The notes below the pieces were generated by a model. The model worked only from the letters and a program-made list of their open reading frames with translations. It was not told the origin of the DNA and made no database searches. 64,000 nucleotides of DNA from Verrucomicrobiales bacterium (GTDB lineage: Bacteria; Verrucomicrobiota; Verrucomicrobiia; Limisphaerales; UBA9464). This document shows positions 1 through 7,714 of this stretch, one piece after another (the stretch's first letter is position 1; each line of letters begins with the position of its first letter). The stretch lies in contig JAIYBC010000004.1 of assembly GCA_027488845.1 (NCBI GenBank), positions 106,603 to 170,602 of the forward strand, in the 5' to 3' direction. Both the position numbers and the translations under genes were made by a program.

Positions 1-362
1 CCACCGCACCCGTCCCCGCCGCAGCAGCGGCCGCTGCCGCCGGAATCGGGCTCGCAGCCGGCCCCGAGGGCGACCTCCGCCGCGGACGACTCGAGTCGAA
101 CATCGCCGCCGCCCTCGCCCACGTACGGAGCGCCGGATTCGAACCCCGTTCGGAATCGCAGATACTCCCGCTGCTCGTCGGCGCGGAGTCCGCGGCGGTC
201 TCCCTCTCCCGCCGGCTCCTCGACGCCGGCATCCTCGCCCCGGCCATCCGCTATCCCACCGTCGCCCGCGGCCAGGCCCGCATCCGTCTCACGCTCTCCG
301 CCGCCCACACCCCCGACGACCTCCGCCACCTCGGTGAAGCCCTCGTGATTCGTGATTCGTGA
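1..362 (+). CDS. bioF: 8-amino-7-oxononanoate synthase, C-terminal fragment (cut by window edge)
   Basis: Only the last 119 or so residues are visible, in the frame whose codons start at position 3, ending at TGA 360-362. The tail holds the pattern typical of the C-terminus of the BioF family of PLP-dependent alpha-oxoamine synthases: an ILPLLVG strand, then GILAPAIRYPTVARG and RIRLTLSAAHT, which line the substrate end of the fold. BioF condenses pimeloyl thioester with alanine to give 8-amino-7-oxononanoate (KAPA). The next gene is bioA, which uses that product, and this supports the assignment. The last four codons run into a GTGATTC heptamer repeat that also supplies the stop codon, so the extreme C-terminus is probably repeat-derived. 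The catalytic lysine lies outside the window. Confidence 0.88.
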   Translation, partial: TAPVPAAAAAAAAGIGLAAGPEGDLRRGRLESNIAAALAHVRSAGFEPRSESQILPLLVGAESAAVSLSRRLLDAGILAPAIRYPTVARGQARIRLTLSAAHTPDDLRHLGEALVIRDS

Positions 363-386
363 TTCGTGATTCCAGATTCCAGATTC
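345..386 (+). repeat. Heptamer tandem repeat (GTGATTC x4, CAGATTC x2)
   Basis: Six consecutive 7-nt units span the bioF stop codon and the bioF-bioA gap. Related GATTC-centred heptamers recur at 7684-7697 and 10779-10812. The repeat is not a multiple of three in total effect and provides the bioF stop. Function unknown. Confidence 0.85.
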
Positions 387-421
387 CCCGAAGCCCGACG
401 CCTGAAGCCCACGCCCCCTCG

Positions 422-1849
422 ATGCACCCCCTCGCCCGACTCGACCACCGCCACGTCTGGCATCCGTTCACCCAGATGCGCGACTGGCTGAAGTCCGAGC
501 CGATCGTGCTCGTGAAGGGCCGCGGCACGGTTCTCGAGGACGTCCATGGACGTCGTTTCCTCGACGCCAATTCCTCGATCTGGACCAACCTCCACGGCCA
601 TCGGAACCCCGCCATCGACCGGGCCCTTCGTCGGCAGCTTTCGCAGGTCGCCCACACCTCGTCCCTCGGCTTCGCCTCCGCACCGGCCTCGGAACTCGCC
701 TCTGAATTGATCCGCCGCGCCCGCGGACCGAAGGGCCAGCCGCGCCTGGAAAAGGTCTTTTTTTCCGACGACGGCTCAACCGCCATCGAGGCCGCCCTCA
801 AGCTCGCCTCCGAGCACTCCCGACGCGCCGGGATCACGAAGAAGCCGCGCTTCCTCTCCCTGCAGGGCGCCTACCACGGCGACACCGTGGGCGCGGTCAG
901 CGTCGGACACATAGACCTCTTCCACCGGACCTGGAAGCCGCTCCTGTTCCCCACCGACGCCGTGATGGCGCCGTATTGCTACCGGTGTCCGTTCAACCGG
1001 GCCAAGCCGGAGCGCGCCGACGCGCGGACCTGGCGGAAGTGCGGATGGGAATGCGTCTCCAAGGTCGAGGACCGCTTCGCCAAGGCGACCCGCGCCGGGA
1101 AGCCCTACACCGCCTTCATCGTGGAACCGGCCATCCAGGGTGCCGCCGGCATGGTCCCGCAGCCCGAAGGCTGGCTGCCCCGCGTCGCCGAGATCGCCCG
1201 CGCCCACCGGGCGCTGCTGATCGCCGACGAGGTCATGACCGGCTTCGGCCGCACCGGCACCGGGTTCCGGTCCGGACCGCGGTTCCACACCTTCGCCGCC
1301 CAGCGCCAAGGCGTGGTCCCCGACCTCGTGGCCGTGGCGAAGGGCCTGACCGGCGGGTACCTCCCGATGGCGGCGACCCTCGCCACGCAGGAGGTCTTCG
1401 ACTCCTTCCTCGGCGACTACACCGAGTTCCGGACCTTCTTCCACGGCCACAGCTACACCGGCAACCAACTCGGCGCCGCCGCCTCGCTCGCCAGCCTTGC
1501 CCTGCTCGCCGATCCCGCCGGCGTCGCCCGCCGACGCGCGCTCGAGGAGCGCCTCGCCCGCCGGCTCGAGCTCCTGTGGCGGCACCCGCAGGTCGGCGAC
1601 ATCCGACGCGAAGGCCTCGTGGTCGGCGTCGAACTGGTCCGCGACTGGCGCACCCGGGAGCCGATCCCCCTGGAGCAACGCGCCGGGATCCGGGTTTGCG
1701 AGGCCATGTCCCGCCGCGGCGTCCTCACCCGTCCCATCGGCAGCGTCGTCGTGCTGATGCCGCCCTACTGCACCACTCCGACCCAACTGGACCGAATGGT
1801 GTCCGCACTCGACGAGGCGGTCGCGGAGGTGTTTCCAAGAGGCGCATGA
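422..1849 (+). CDS. bioA: Adenosylmethionine-8-amino-7-oxononanoate aminotransferase
   Basis: A 475-residue class III PLP aminotransferase that would transfer an amino group to KAPA to make 7,8-diaminopelargonate, the third step of biotin synthesis, in the cytosol. The start was set at the Met of MHPLARLDHRHVWHPFTQM because WHPFTQM is the conserved N-terminal signature; the longer ORF upstream translates the heptamer repeat. Further family marks are GSTAIEAALKLA near residue 120, GAYHGDT near 155, IADEVMTGFGRTG near 275 (PLP-ring Asp) and VAVAKGLTGGYLPM near 310, whose Lys is the expected Schiff-base residue. A region rich in Cys near residue 190 (YCYRCPF, KCGWEC) is also found in a subset of BioA proteins. 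It lies just downstream of bioF, and its stop overlaps the next start (ATGA). Confidence 0.94.
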   Translation: MHPLARLDHRHVWHPFTQMRDWLKSEPIVLVKGRGTVLEDVHGRRFLDANSSIWTNLHGHRNPAIDRALRRQLSQVAHTSSLGFASAPASELASELIRRARGPKGQPRLEKVFFSDDGSTAIEAALKLASEHSRRAGITKKPRFLSLQGAYHGDTVGAVSVGHIDLFHRTWKPLLFPTDAVMAPYCYRCPFNRAKPERADARTWRKCGWECVSKVEDRFAKATRAGKPYTAFIVEPAIQGAAGMVPQPEGWLPRVAEIARAHRALLIADEVMTGFGRTGTGFRSGPRFHTFAAQRQGVVPDLVAVAKGLTGGYLPMAATLATQEVFDSFLGDYTEFRTFFHGHSYTGNQLGAAASLASLALLADPAGVARRRALEERLARRLELLWRHPQVGDIRREGLVVGVELVRDWRTREPIPLEQRAGIRVCEAMSRRGVLTRPIGSVVVLMPPYCTTPTQLDRMVSALDEAVAEVFPRGA

Positions 1850-2265
1850 AGCAGCAGCAGGAAACGCTTCGTCTCCGGTCCCGTGGACGCGGCCTCGCGG
1901 AGATCACCGAGGCCGTCGCGGCGGTGATCCGTGTCTCCGGAATCCGCACCGGCCTCGCCACGTTGCACCTGCGACACACCTCCGCCTCGCTGTTGATCCA
2001 GGAGAACGCCGACCCCGATGTGCGCCGCGACCTCGAGGCGTGGTTCTCACGGCTCGTCGTGGATGGGGACCGCCTCTTCGTCCACACGATGGAAGGTCCC
2101 GACGACATGTCGGCGCATGTCCGTACGGCGTTGACCACGGTCAACCTCTCGATCCCCGTCTCCGATGGCCGGATGGTCCTCGGCACCTGGCAGGGAATCT
2201 ACCTGTGGGAACACCGCACCCATCCCCACACCCGCGAGCTGGTCGTCCACGTGCTCGGTGAATGA
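1846..2265 (+). CDS. YjbQ/UPF0047 family protein (secondary thiamine-phosphate synthase-like)
   Basis: A 139-residue single-domain protein of the YjbQ/UPF0047 family, a small trimeric beta fold. The conserved signatures are LHLRHTSASLLIQENADPDV, including the T-S-A-S/N motif, then HTMEGPDDMSAHVR and the closing GTWQGIYLWEHR. Family members have been reported to have weak thiamine-phosphate synthase activity and their true role is unsettled. The ATG at 1846 overlaps the bioA stop as ATGA, so translation is probably coupled. The long ORF running through bioA in this frame is a shadow, and only its C-terminal part is this gene. It has no obvious link to biotin. Confidence 0.9.
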   Translation: MKQQQETLRLRSRGRGLAEITEAVAAVIRVSGIRTGLATLHLRHTSASLLIQENADPDVRRDLEAWFSRLVVDGDRLFVHTMEGPDDMSAHVRTALTTVNLSIPVSDGRMVLGTWQGIYLWEHRTHPHTRELVVHVLGE

Positions 2266-2292
2266 GGCGGACCTTTTGAGCCACGGCGGACA

Positions 2293-2330
2293 CGACCTGT
2301 GGCCATGACCTGTGGCCATGACCTGTGGCC
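2293..2330 (+). repeat. Tandem repeat, about three 13-nt units
   Basis: The unit GACCTGTGGCCAT is repeated almost exactly between the yjbQ-like gene and the convergent DUF2238 gene. No hairpin with a U-tract accompanies it. Function unknown. Confidence 0.75.
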
Positions 2331-2357
2331 GCGACCGCCGGGTCATGGATTCGAAAT

Positions 2358-3137
2358 TCACGATTTCCCGACTCCTGAAGCCCGACGCCCGACGCCTCGC
2401 GCTTCCATCTGCCGGTCCTGGAGACGCGAGAACACCACCAGGGCCGACACCGATCCGATCAGCGCGAGGAACATGTCCGACTGGGTGTCCCAGGGATCGC
2501 CCTGCGTCCCGAGGAACTCTTCCGCCCCTTGGCCCAGTGCCAATGCCGCGGCCCATTCGACCAGCTCGTACACCGCGCTGATCGCGAGGACGACGCAGAC
2601 CACCAGGAACACCAGCATCTTCCCACGACGGACGTGGCCGCCGCCGAGCAGGATCTCCCGCGCCACCAAGGCGGGCACGAGCCCCTGGAAGAAGTGGCCG
2701 ATCTTGTCGTAGGGATTGCGGTGCAGCCCGAACGCCTCGGCGATCCAGGTCCCGAGCGGCACCCGAGCGTAGGTGTAGGCGCCTCCGAGGATCAGGACGA
2801 GCGCATGAGCCGCGATCAGGCCGTACAGGATCGGCGTCAGCTCCTTCCGACGGCGCGTCGCCCACATCAACGGGAAAGCCACAAGGGCGGGCAGCACTTC
2901 GAGGAACCAGGTCAGCCGGTCGAACGGCGAGACACCCGACACGACCAGCGCCACCGCCACGATTCCGGTGCCGAAAAGCAGGGTCGTGTTCCGCACCAGC
3001 CGGTTTTCCCCGGAAGTTCCCTTGTCCACGTCGCGGACCGTCGAAGACGTCCGTCCCGAAGTCGACGGCAAACGCGGACGGATCCGGGAGCCCTGAAGCC
3101 TGGCGCCATCCCCGACGGAATCCGACACGGATTCCAC
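2358..3137 (-). CDS. DUF2238 (YjdF-like) integral membrane protein
   Basis: The product has about six hydrophobic segments: LLFGTGIVAVALVVSG, FLEVLPALVAFPLMW, LIAAHALVLILGGAYTYA, LVFLVVCVVLAISAVYELVEW and a C-terminal SDMFLALIGSVSALVVF. It carries the marks of the DUF2238/YjdF inner-membrane family: YDKIGHFFQG, AVYELVEW and a QGDPWDTQSDM motif with polar residues near the membrane face. No biochemical function is established for the family. The first 14 or so residues (MESVSDSVGDGARL) are encoded by the 198-bp direct repeat and also begin the next ORF upstream, so the true start is probably an internal GTG near 3029 or 2996, just before the first membrane helix. The ORF-track start is kept only as the outer limit. 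Confidence 0.75.
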   Translation of the reverse strand: MESVSDSVGDGARLQGSRIRPRLPSTSGRTSSTVRDVDKGTSGENRLVRNTTLLFGTGIVAVALVVSGVSPFDRLTWFLEVLPALVAFPLMWATRRRKELTPILYGLIAAHALVLILGGAYTYARVPLGTWIAEAFGLHRNPYDKIGHFFQGLVPALVAREILLGGGHVRRGKMLVFLVVCVVLAISAVYELVEWAAALALGQGAEEFLGTQGDPWDTQSDMFLALIGSVSALVVFSRLQDRQMEARGVGRRASGVGKS

Positions 3138-3294
3138 GGATGGACTCGGGCCGGACCTCGGCCGCCCCAGCTCCGGGCCCCCGGCTCATCCGCTCCCTGT
3201 CCTGGCGGAAGCCAATTCCAACGCCAGCTCCCGAAGTCCTACCGACTCCATGCCGTGACGGATCGGGTGCCGACCCGCGCCACCGTGGACCACC
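3097..3294 (-). repeat. 198-bp direct repeat, copy A (contains ATPase 3' remnant)
   Basis: By hand alignment this segment matches 3835-4032 with about 9 mismatches in 198 and no gaps. In copy B the segment encodes the last 36 or so codons of the DUF4143 ATPase plus downstream non-coding DNA. Copy A therefore carries an orphan fragment of that 3' end (about 3186-3294), with no gene body attached. Confidence 0.88.
3186..3294 (-). pseudogene. Detached C-terminal remnant of the DUF4143 ATPase
   Basis: On the minus strand this matches the final coding stretch of the intact ATPase (3924-4032) but is not preceded by the rest of the gene. It is best explained as part of the duplicated 198-bp segment. 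There is no start codon and no sign of expression. Confidence 0.6.
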
Positions 3295-3347
3295 CGTCTC
3301 CAGTTCCGAACAAAGGCCACGACGGGCGTCGAGCAGAAGTGCAGCAA

Positions 3348-3818
3348 TCAAACCGAAGGGCCGTCGGGACTCGTTGCATCTCCCGCATTGGGCAGCTGAT
3401 TGAAGGTCCCACGGGCATATCGCAGTTCCATCCGGTTCCAGTGTGGCGGCTCCGGCATCTGGGGAAGGATCGCCGCGAACCATCTGTCCGTGAGGATCTC
3501 GATCTCCGCGTCGGGAAGCGGCACCGGGCCACGCCCGCGACCTCCGTCCCGGACACTGTTGCTTCGGACCAGACACCGGATCACAGCCCGCATGGCGCTT
3601 TCACGGGAAATGCCTCGCGACTCGACGACCAAACGGCCCTCGAGACGAGAGAAGGCCGCGATCCGTCGGGGTTGGGGCGACTTCGTGGCGTTCGACAACC
3701 GCACGATCTCGACCCCGTCCAAAAGCTCACCGGGAAGCACTCTCAGGAACGCGCGAAGCTCGCCCGGCGAGAACGCGTGCGGCGGATGGGCTTCAATCCT
3801 GTCGATGGTGATCTTCAT
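3348..3818 (-). CDS. Hypothetical protein flanked by direct repeats
   Basis: A 156-residue soluble protein that I do not recognise. The start was placed at MKITIDRIEAHPPHAF because upstream codons of the longer ORF come from repeat copy B. The sequence is mixed alpha/beta in character, with charged stretches (LRAFLRVLPGELLDGVEIVRL, AAFSRLEGRLVVESRGISRESAMRAVIRCLV) and no signal peptide, membrane segment or cysteine cluster. It sits downstream of the DUF4143 ATPase on the same strand and is enclosed between the two copies of the 198-bp repeat, so the pair could have moved or been duplicated together. No strong ribosome-binding site is visible. It could be an accessory protein of the ATPase, which is inference from position only. 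Confidence 0.5.
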   Translation of the reverse strand: MKITIDRIEAHPPHAFSPGELRAFLRVLPGELLDGVEIVRLSNATKSPQPRRIAAFSRLEGRLVVESRGISRESAMRAVIRCLVRSNSVRDGGRGRGPVPLPDAEIEILTDRWFAAILPQMPEPPHWNRMELRYARGTFNQLPNAGDATSPDGPSV

Positions 3819-3834
3819 CGTTCCGACCGCCGTC

Positions 3835-4032
3835 AGCCTGGCACCATCCCCTACGGATTCCGACACGGATTCCACGGATGGACTCGGGCCGGACTTCGGC
3901 CGCCCCGGCTCCGGGCCCCTGGCTCATCCGCTCCCTGTCCTGGCGGAAGCCAATTCCAACGACAGCTCCCGAAGTCCTACCGACTCCATGCCGTGACGGA
4001 TCGGGTGCCGGCCCTCGCCACCGTGGACCACC
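3835..4032 (-). repeat. 198-bp direct repeat, copy B
   Basis: This is the partner of 3097-3294, with the same orientation and about 95% identity by eye. It covers the 3' end of the ATPase gene and the gap before the hypothetical gene. Recombination between the copies would delete the 738-bp unit holding that gene. Confidence 0.88.
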
Positions 4033-5102
4033 AGTCGCCGAGCCGGCTGAAGGTCCTCGCAGGCCTCGTGGAATCCCCGGGATGGCGAGGCACCTTCGCT
4101 GCGCTTCACCTCGACGGCCCAGCGCTCCCCTCCCGGGAGTTCCAGGACCAAGTCCACCTCGGCGCCACCCGAGGTCCGGTAGAAGCCCGGCACCGTCCCC
4201 GACGGCGCCACTCCGATCAACGTCTCGGCCACGAATCCTTCCCAACTGCCGCCGACGACCGGGTGTCCGAGCAACGGTTCGAGGCCTGGGATGTTGAGGA
4301 GCGCATGAACGAGGCCGCTGTCCCGGATGAAGACCTTGGGCGACTTCACCAACCGTTTACCGGCGTTGACGTGGTAGGGCTGAAGACGGCGAACGAGCAG
4401 CAGATCCACGAGTAGATCGGTGTAGCGAGCCACCGTCTGACCGCTGATCTCGAGGCCCGCGGCTAGGCGGGCCGCGTTGTGGACCCCTCCCTGTCCATGG
4501 GCCAGCATCGTCCAGAATCGACGTAGTGTCTCCGATGGGATCCGGGGCCCCAGTTGGGGGATCTCCTGCTCGAGGTAGGTCCGGATGAGATCGTCCCGCC
4601 ACGCAAGGCTGATGCGGTCGTCCGTCGCCAGGAAGCTATCCGGGAATCCGCCGCGCAACCAAAGTCTCTCCTGCTGGTCGAGCGGGGTCTCCAGGACGTT
4701 GAGGGAACCTAGTTCGATGAACGTGATTCGTCCCGCAAGGCTCTCCCCGCTCTGGCGCAGCAGCTCGAAGGAGGCCGATCCGAGGATCAGAAACCGTCCG
4801 TGCCGTAGGCCTTCGCGACGACCTTCGTCGATGACGCCTCGAAGGATCGGAAACAGGCCCGGAACGCGGTGGATCTCGTCGAGGATCACCAGTCGGTCCC
4901 GAAGCAACGCGAAGAACTCCGCCGGTTCCGACAGCTTGGCCACGTCGGCGGGTTTCTGAAGATCCAGATAGACCGCATCTCTCTCCTGGGCCAAGGCCAA
5001 CGCCAATGTCGTCTTGCCAATCTGCCTCGGCCCCAACAAAGCCACCGCCGCCTGCCGGGAAAGGGCTTCCTTCACCGTCAGCAATGCTCTCCGAGCCAAC
5101 AT
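3924..5102 (-). CDS. AAA family ATPase with DUF4143 domain
   Basis: A 392-residue protein of the widespread, poorly characterised AAA/DUF4143 class. The N-terminal AAA_14 domain has the Walker A motif GPRQIGKTT near residue 25, the Walker B motif LVILDEIHR near residue 70, and the sensor-like LILGSASFELL. The C-terminal DUF4143 part, a winged-helix plus nuclease-like fold, has FIRDSGLVHALL, GGSWEGFVAETLI and EVDLVLELPGGERWAVEVKRS; the last resembles the D..E-K core of PD-(D/E)XK nucleases, but activity is not shown. The start chosen is MLARRALLTV; the longer ORF begins inside a palindrome. These genes are often mobile or defence-associated. The 3' end is duplicated as the direct repeat. Confidence 0.88.
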   Translation of the reverse strand: MLARRALLTVKEALSRQAAVALLGPRQIGKTTLALALAQERDAVYLDLQKPADVAKLSEPAEFFALLRDRLVILDEIHRVPGLFPILRGVIDEGRREGLRHGRFLILGSASFELLRQSGESLAGRITFIELGSLNVLETPLDQQERLWLRGGFPDSFLATDDRISLAWRDDLIRTYLEQEIPQLGPRIPSETLRRFWTMLAHGQGGVHNAARLAAGLEISGQTVARYTDLLVDLLLVRRLQPYHVNAGKRLVKSPKVFIRDSGLVHALLNIPGLEPLLGHPVVGGSWEGFVAETLIGVAPSGTVPGFYRTSGGAEVDLVLELPGGERWAVEVKRSEGASPSRGFHEACEDLQPARRLVVHGGEGRHPIRHGMESVGLRELSLELASARTGSG

Positions 5103-5103
5103 C

Positions 5104-5138
5104 CTTGTAAATCTTCCACGCCATGGAAGATTTGCAAG
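5104..5138 (-). promoter_or_regulatory. Inverted repeat just upstream of the DUF4143 ATPase
   Basis: The arms CTTGTAAATCTTCCA and TGGAAGATTTGCAAG (15 nt each, one mismatch) flank a 5-nt spacer immediately before the chosen ATG. The stretch is AT-richer than its surroundings. It could be an operator or a 5'-UTR hairpin covering the ribosome-binding site; the sequence alone does not decide. Confidence 0.6.
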
Positions 5139-5222
5139 CATCCACCATGCTCAGGCACTGCCTTTATCGGAAATGCTGAACGCCGCTCGACGCCGCTCTT
5201 TGCTCCCGGCTCCCTGCTTCCC

Positions 5223-5873
5223 TCACCCACTCCGCACATACACCGCCACCGCCTGGGAGCGGCGCTCCACACCGAGCTTGCGGAGGATCTGGGTCATCTG
5301 GTTCCGGACGGTCTTCTCGGAAAGGCCCACCAAGGCCGCGATCTCCTTGTTGGTCTGGCCGTCGGACACCAGATGCAGGATGCGGCGCTCCGCCTCGGTG
5401 AGATGCATCATCGTCCCCGCCACCGGAAGCGCCCCGCCACCCTGCCCCATCACCAGACGCAGGATCTGCGGATGCAGCACCTGCTCCCCATGCGCGATGG
5501 CCAGCAAGGCGGCCTTCAAGGCCTCCTCGTCGCTTTCCTTCAACAGGTAGCCGTCCACGCCGGCCTCCAGCGCCGCGAAGACCTCCTTGGCGTCCACGAA
5601 CGAGGTGAGGATGGTCACCCGACATCCCGGGGCCGCGGCCTTGATCTCGACGATCCGACCGGTGCCGGCCCCGTCGGGCAGACGGAGGTCGAGGACCACG
5701 AGGTCGGGGAGAAGGGCGCCGGACAAGGCCACGGCCTCCGCACCGGACCGGGCCGCTCCGACGACCTGCATCCGCGGATCGGCGGACAAGATCGACATCA
5801 GTCCGGCGCGGACAATCGGGTGGTCGTCGACCAGGAGAAGTCGGAGCGTTCGGACGGATTCTGTGGCGTTCAT
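5223..5873 (-). CDS. NarL/FixJ-type response regulator
   Basis: A 216-residue two-domain regulator. The receiver domain (residues about 10-125) shows the acidic pair VDDHP, the phospho-acceptor in LVVLDLRLPDG near residue 59, a Thr in TILTSF and Lys in YLLKES. The C-terminal LuxR-type helix-turn-helix contains LTEAERRILHLVSDGQTNKEIAALVGLSEKTVRNQMTQ. Phosphorylation by the partner kinase should drive dimerisation and DNA binding. The start is the Met overlapping the kinase stop (ATGA), which makes kinase and regulator a translationally coupled operon; residues upstream in the ORF are a shadow of the kinase gene. Confidence 0.93.
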   Translation of the reverse strand: MNATESVRTLRLLLVDDHPIVRAGLMSILSADPRMQVVGAARSGAEAVALSGALLPDLVVLDLRLPDGAGTGRIVEIKAAAPGCRVTILTSFVDAKEVFAALEAGVDGYLLKESDEEALKAALLAIAHGEQVLHPQILRLVMGQGGGALPVAGTMMHLTEAERRILHLVSDGQTNKEIAALVGLSEKTVRNQMTQILRKLGVERRSQAVAVYVRSG

Positions 5874-7714
5874 GCCGATGTGGGCCGATGTGGAATCCAG
5901 GCGGAGAGGATCGTCGGACCGCCGGGCCGGGAGTCGATGGAGAACTTCCCTCCGCACTCCCGGGTACGGGCCCGGAGATTCGCCAATCCCTGGCCCTCGG
6001 ATGTCCCGGTCCTGTCGAATCCCTGGCCGTCGTCCTCGATCTCCATCCCAAGGCCGTCTTCCTTGCCGGCCAACCGCACGAGGCACCGTCGGGCCTTGCC
6101 ATGGCGACATGCGTTGCTCAGCCCCTCGCGGAGGACCTGGAGCAGGTGGGTCCCGTGTTCCGACGCCACGCCGTCCAGCACGCTCGGCAACAGGTCGAGG
6201 ACCACCTCCATGCGGGTCTGCCGTCGGTAGGCCACCGCGACACCGCGAAGAGCCGAGGCGAGCGCCTCGCCCGTGAGACCGGAATCCCGCGTGCCGGTGA
6301 GGAAGTCGCGGATCTCCTTCATCGCGGCGTCCAGCTCCGACGCCTGCGCCTCGACGTCCTCCAGGCGCGGCACCACGAGGCGACGCAGGTCGTTGGCGGT
6401 CCGACGCGCATGGAGCGCGGCCACGTAGATCCGCTGGAGGACGGCGTCATGGAGGTTTCGACGCAGCCGTTGCCGTTCCTCCTCGGCCACCCGCATGGCG
6501 TCCCGGGCACGCTCGACCTCCGAACGCTGGAACTCCGCTTCCTTCCTCCCCACGCGGTCCCGTTCGCGACCCTCCGCCCAGAGCCCGGCCGCCAGCGCCA
6601 GGACGGCGGTCAGCCCCGATCCCACACCCAAGGTGACCCACTTCCAATAGATGAGTGAGGACGACTCCCAGGCGGGCGTGGTCGTGAAGCGGAACAACCA
6701 GTCCCGACCCCAATAGCGTTCCACCCGTTCCGTCGCGAGGTAAGGCCGTTCCACGAGGCGACCCGCCATCCGGCGAAGATCCGGTCCGGACTTGCCGTCG
6801 TAGATGGCCACCGCCAGCGGCGGGGCATCGGAAGGAAACGAGGCCGCCAGAAGACGCTCCACGTCGAGCGTTCCGAAGAGGACGCCCTTCAGGTGCATAA
6901 AGCGGATTTCCCCATCGATCTGCCGCGTCAACTCGACTCCGGAAAATCGGGTCGTCCGGTTTGGCGTCGCCAGCCGGTTGGACTCCGAGGACCAATCCAC
7001 CTGATTGCGGCCCTCACCCATCACGGCGAGATAGAGCCGGACCCAACTGTTGCTGCCTTGGCCGTAGACCGAAGGCCCGGAAGCCGTCACACCGGGCCGC
7101 TCCGCCGGCCATGCATACTGGAGGAAGGAGTGCTCAGCGATGTCCTGGTTCACATCCAGTCCCCATTCCACAGGCCGCGCGTCCTCGGCGTGCACGTACT
7201 GGTGGAAGGTGATGGGAAACGAAATCCATTCGTTGCTGATGCCTCCGGGGAACCGGAGGTCGAAGGGCGCGTGTGCGTTGTTGCGGACGAACTCCCCATA
7301 ACCGGGACGTGCGTCAAGCGGCACCTTCCGGAGCAATCCGAAGTCGATGAACGCCGGATAGTTCACCGCCGGATAGACGCTGGCCACGTGGTTCGAGAAG
7401 AACCTCCAATCCGACTCGCCTCCGGTGCCGGAGAGCGCCATCCGGAAGTTCTCGAGTCCCTCCCGGTGCAGGTCGAACCGCTGCTCTACAAGGGCCGCAA
7501 GTAGACCGGCCTCCCGACGCAGCCGTTCCCGGTCGAGTTCCCGGGTCTTGTGGCTCACCCACGCCGACAGGACCAACGAGACCATGAGCCCGGCGGCGAC
7601 CACCGCCTGGAATTCCAGCAAACGGCCCAAACCCAGGAACCGCCGAAATCGGATGGCCCACGGCCCCTGAAGGTCCGCAGTCCGGGATTCGGGATTCTGG
7701 GGCGTGGAAGGCAC
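5870..7714 (-). CDS. CHASE-domain sensor histidine kinase (HisKA_3 class)
   Basis: A 614-residue membrane kinase. A first transmembrane helix (LEFQAVVAAGLMVSLVLSAWV) is followed by an extracytoplasmic CHASE-type domain, with NYPAFIDFGLLRKV, EWGLDVNQD and QYAWPAERPGVTAS, a pattern matching the small-ligand-binding CHASE family. A second helix (WVTLGVGSGLTAVLALAAGLW) leads to a coiled linker, a HisKA_3 dimerisation helix with RRNLHDAVLQRIY (His near residue 420), and a HATPase with LREGLSNACRHGKA, EDDGQGFD and GQGLANLRAR. The ligand is unknown. It overlaps the response regulator gene by 4 nt and is the obvious phosphodonor. Confidence 0.92.
   Translation of the reverse strand: MPSTPQNPESRTADLQGPWAIRFRRFLGLGRLLEFQAVVAAGLMVSLVLSAWVSHKTRELDRERLRREAGLLAALVEQRFDLHREGLENFRMALSGTGGESDWRFFSNHVASVYPAVNYPAFIDFGLLRKVPLDARPGYGEFVRNNAHAPFDLRFPGGISNEWISFPITFHQYVHAEDARPVEWGLDVNQDIAEHSFLQYAWPAERPGVTASGPSVYGQGSNSWVRLYLAVMGEGRNQVDWSSESNRLATPNRTTRFSGVELTRQIDGEIRFMHLKGVLFGTLDVERLLAASFPSDAPPLAVAIYDGKSGPDLRRMAGRLVERPYLATERVERYWGRDWLFRFTTTPAWESSSLIYWKWVTLGVGSGLTAVLALAAGLWAEGRERDRVGRKEAEFQRSEVERARDAMRVAEEERQRLRRNLHDAVLQRIYVAALHARRTANDLRRLVVPRLEDVEAQASELDAAMKEIRDFLTGTRDSGLTGEALASALRGVAVAYRRQTRMEVVLDLLPSVLDGVASEHGTHLLQVLREGLSNACRHGKARRCLVRLAGKEDGLGMEIEDDGQGFDRTGTSEGQGLANLRARTRECGGKFSIDSRPGGPTILSAWIPHRPTSA

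Noticed and set aside
776-1786. Long minus-strand ORF (336 aa) across bioA
   Set aside because: It is a GC-rich shadow of bioA in another frame, with Gly/Glu/Val-biased composition and no motif.
3105-4032. Insertion sequence bounded by the 198-bp repeats
   Set aside because: No transposase and no terminal inverted repeats are present. The repeats include host-gene sequence, so duplication is simpler.
2529-4415. 628-aa plus-strand ORF across the DUF2238, orphan and ATPase genes
   Set aside because: It spans three opposite-strand genes and both repeat copies; composition is Arg/Pro/His-rich and no domain is visible.
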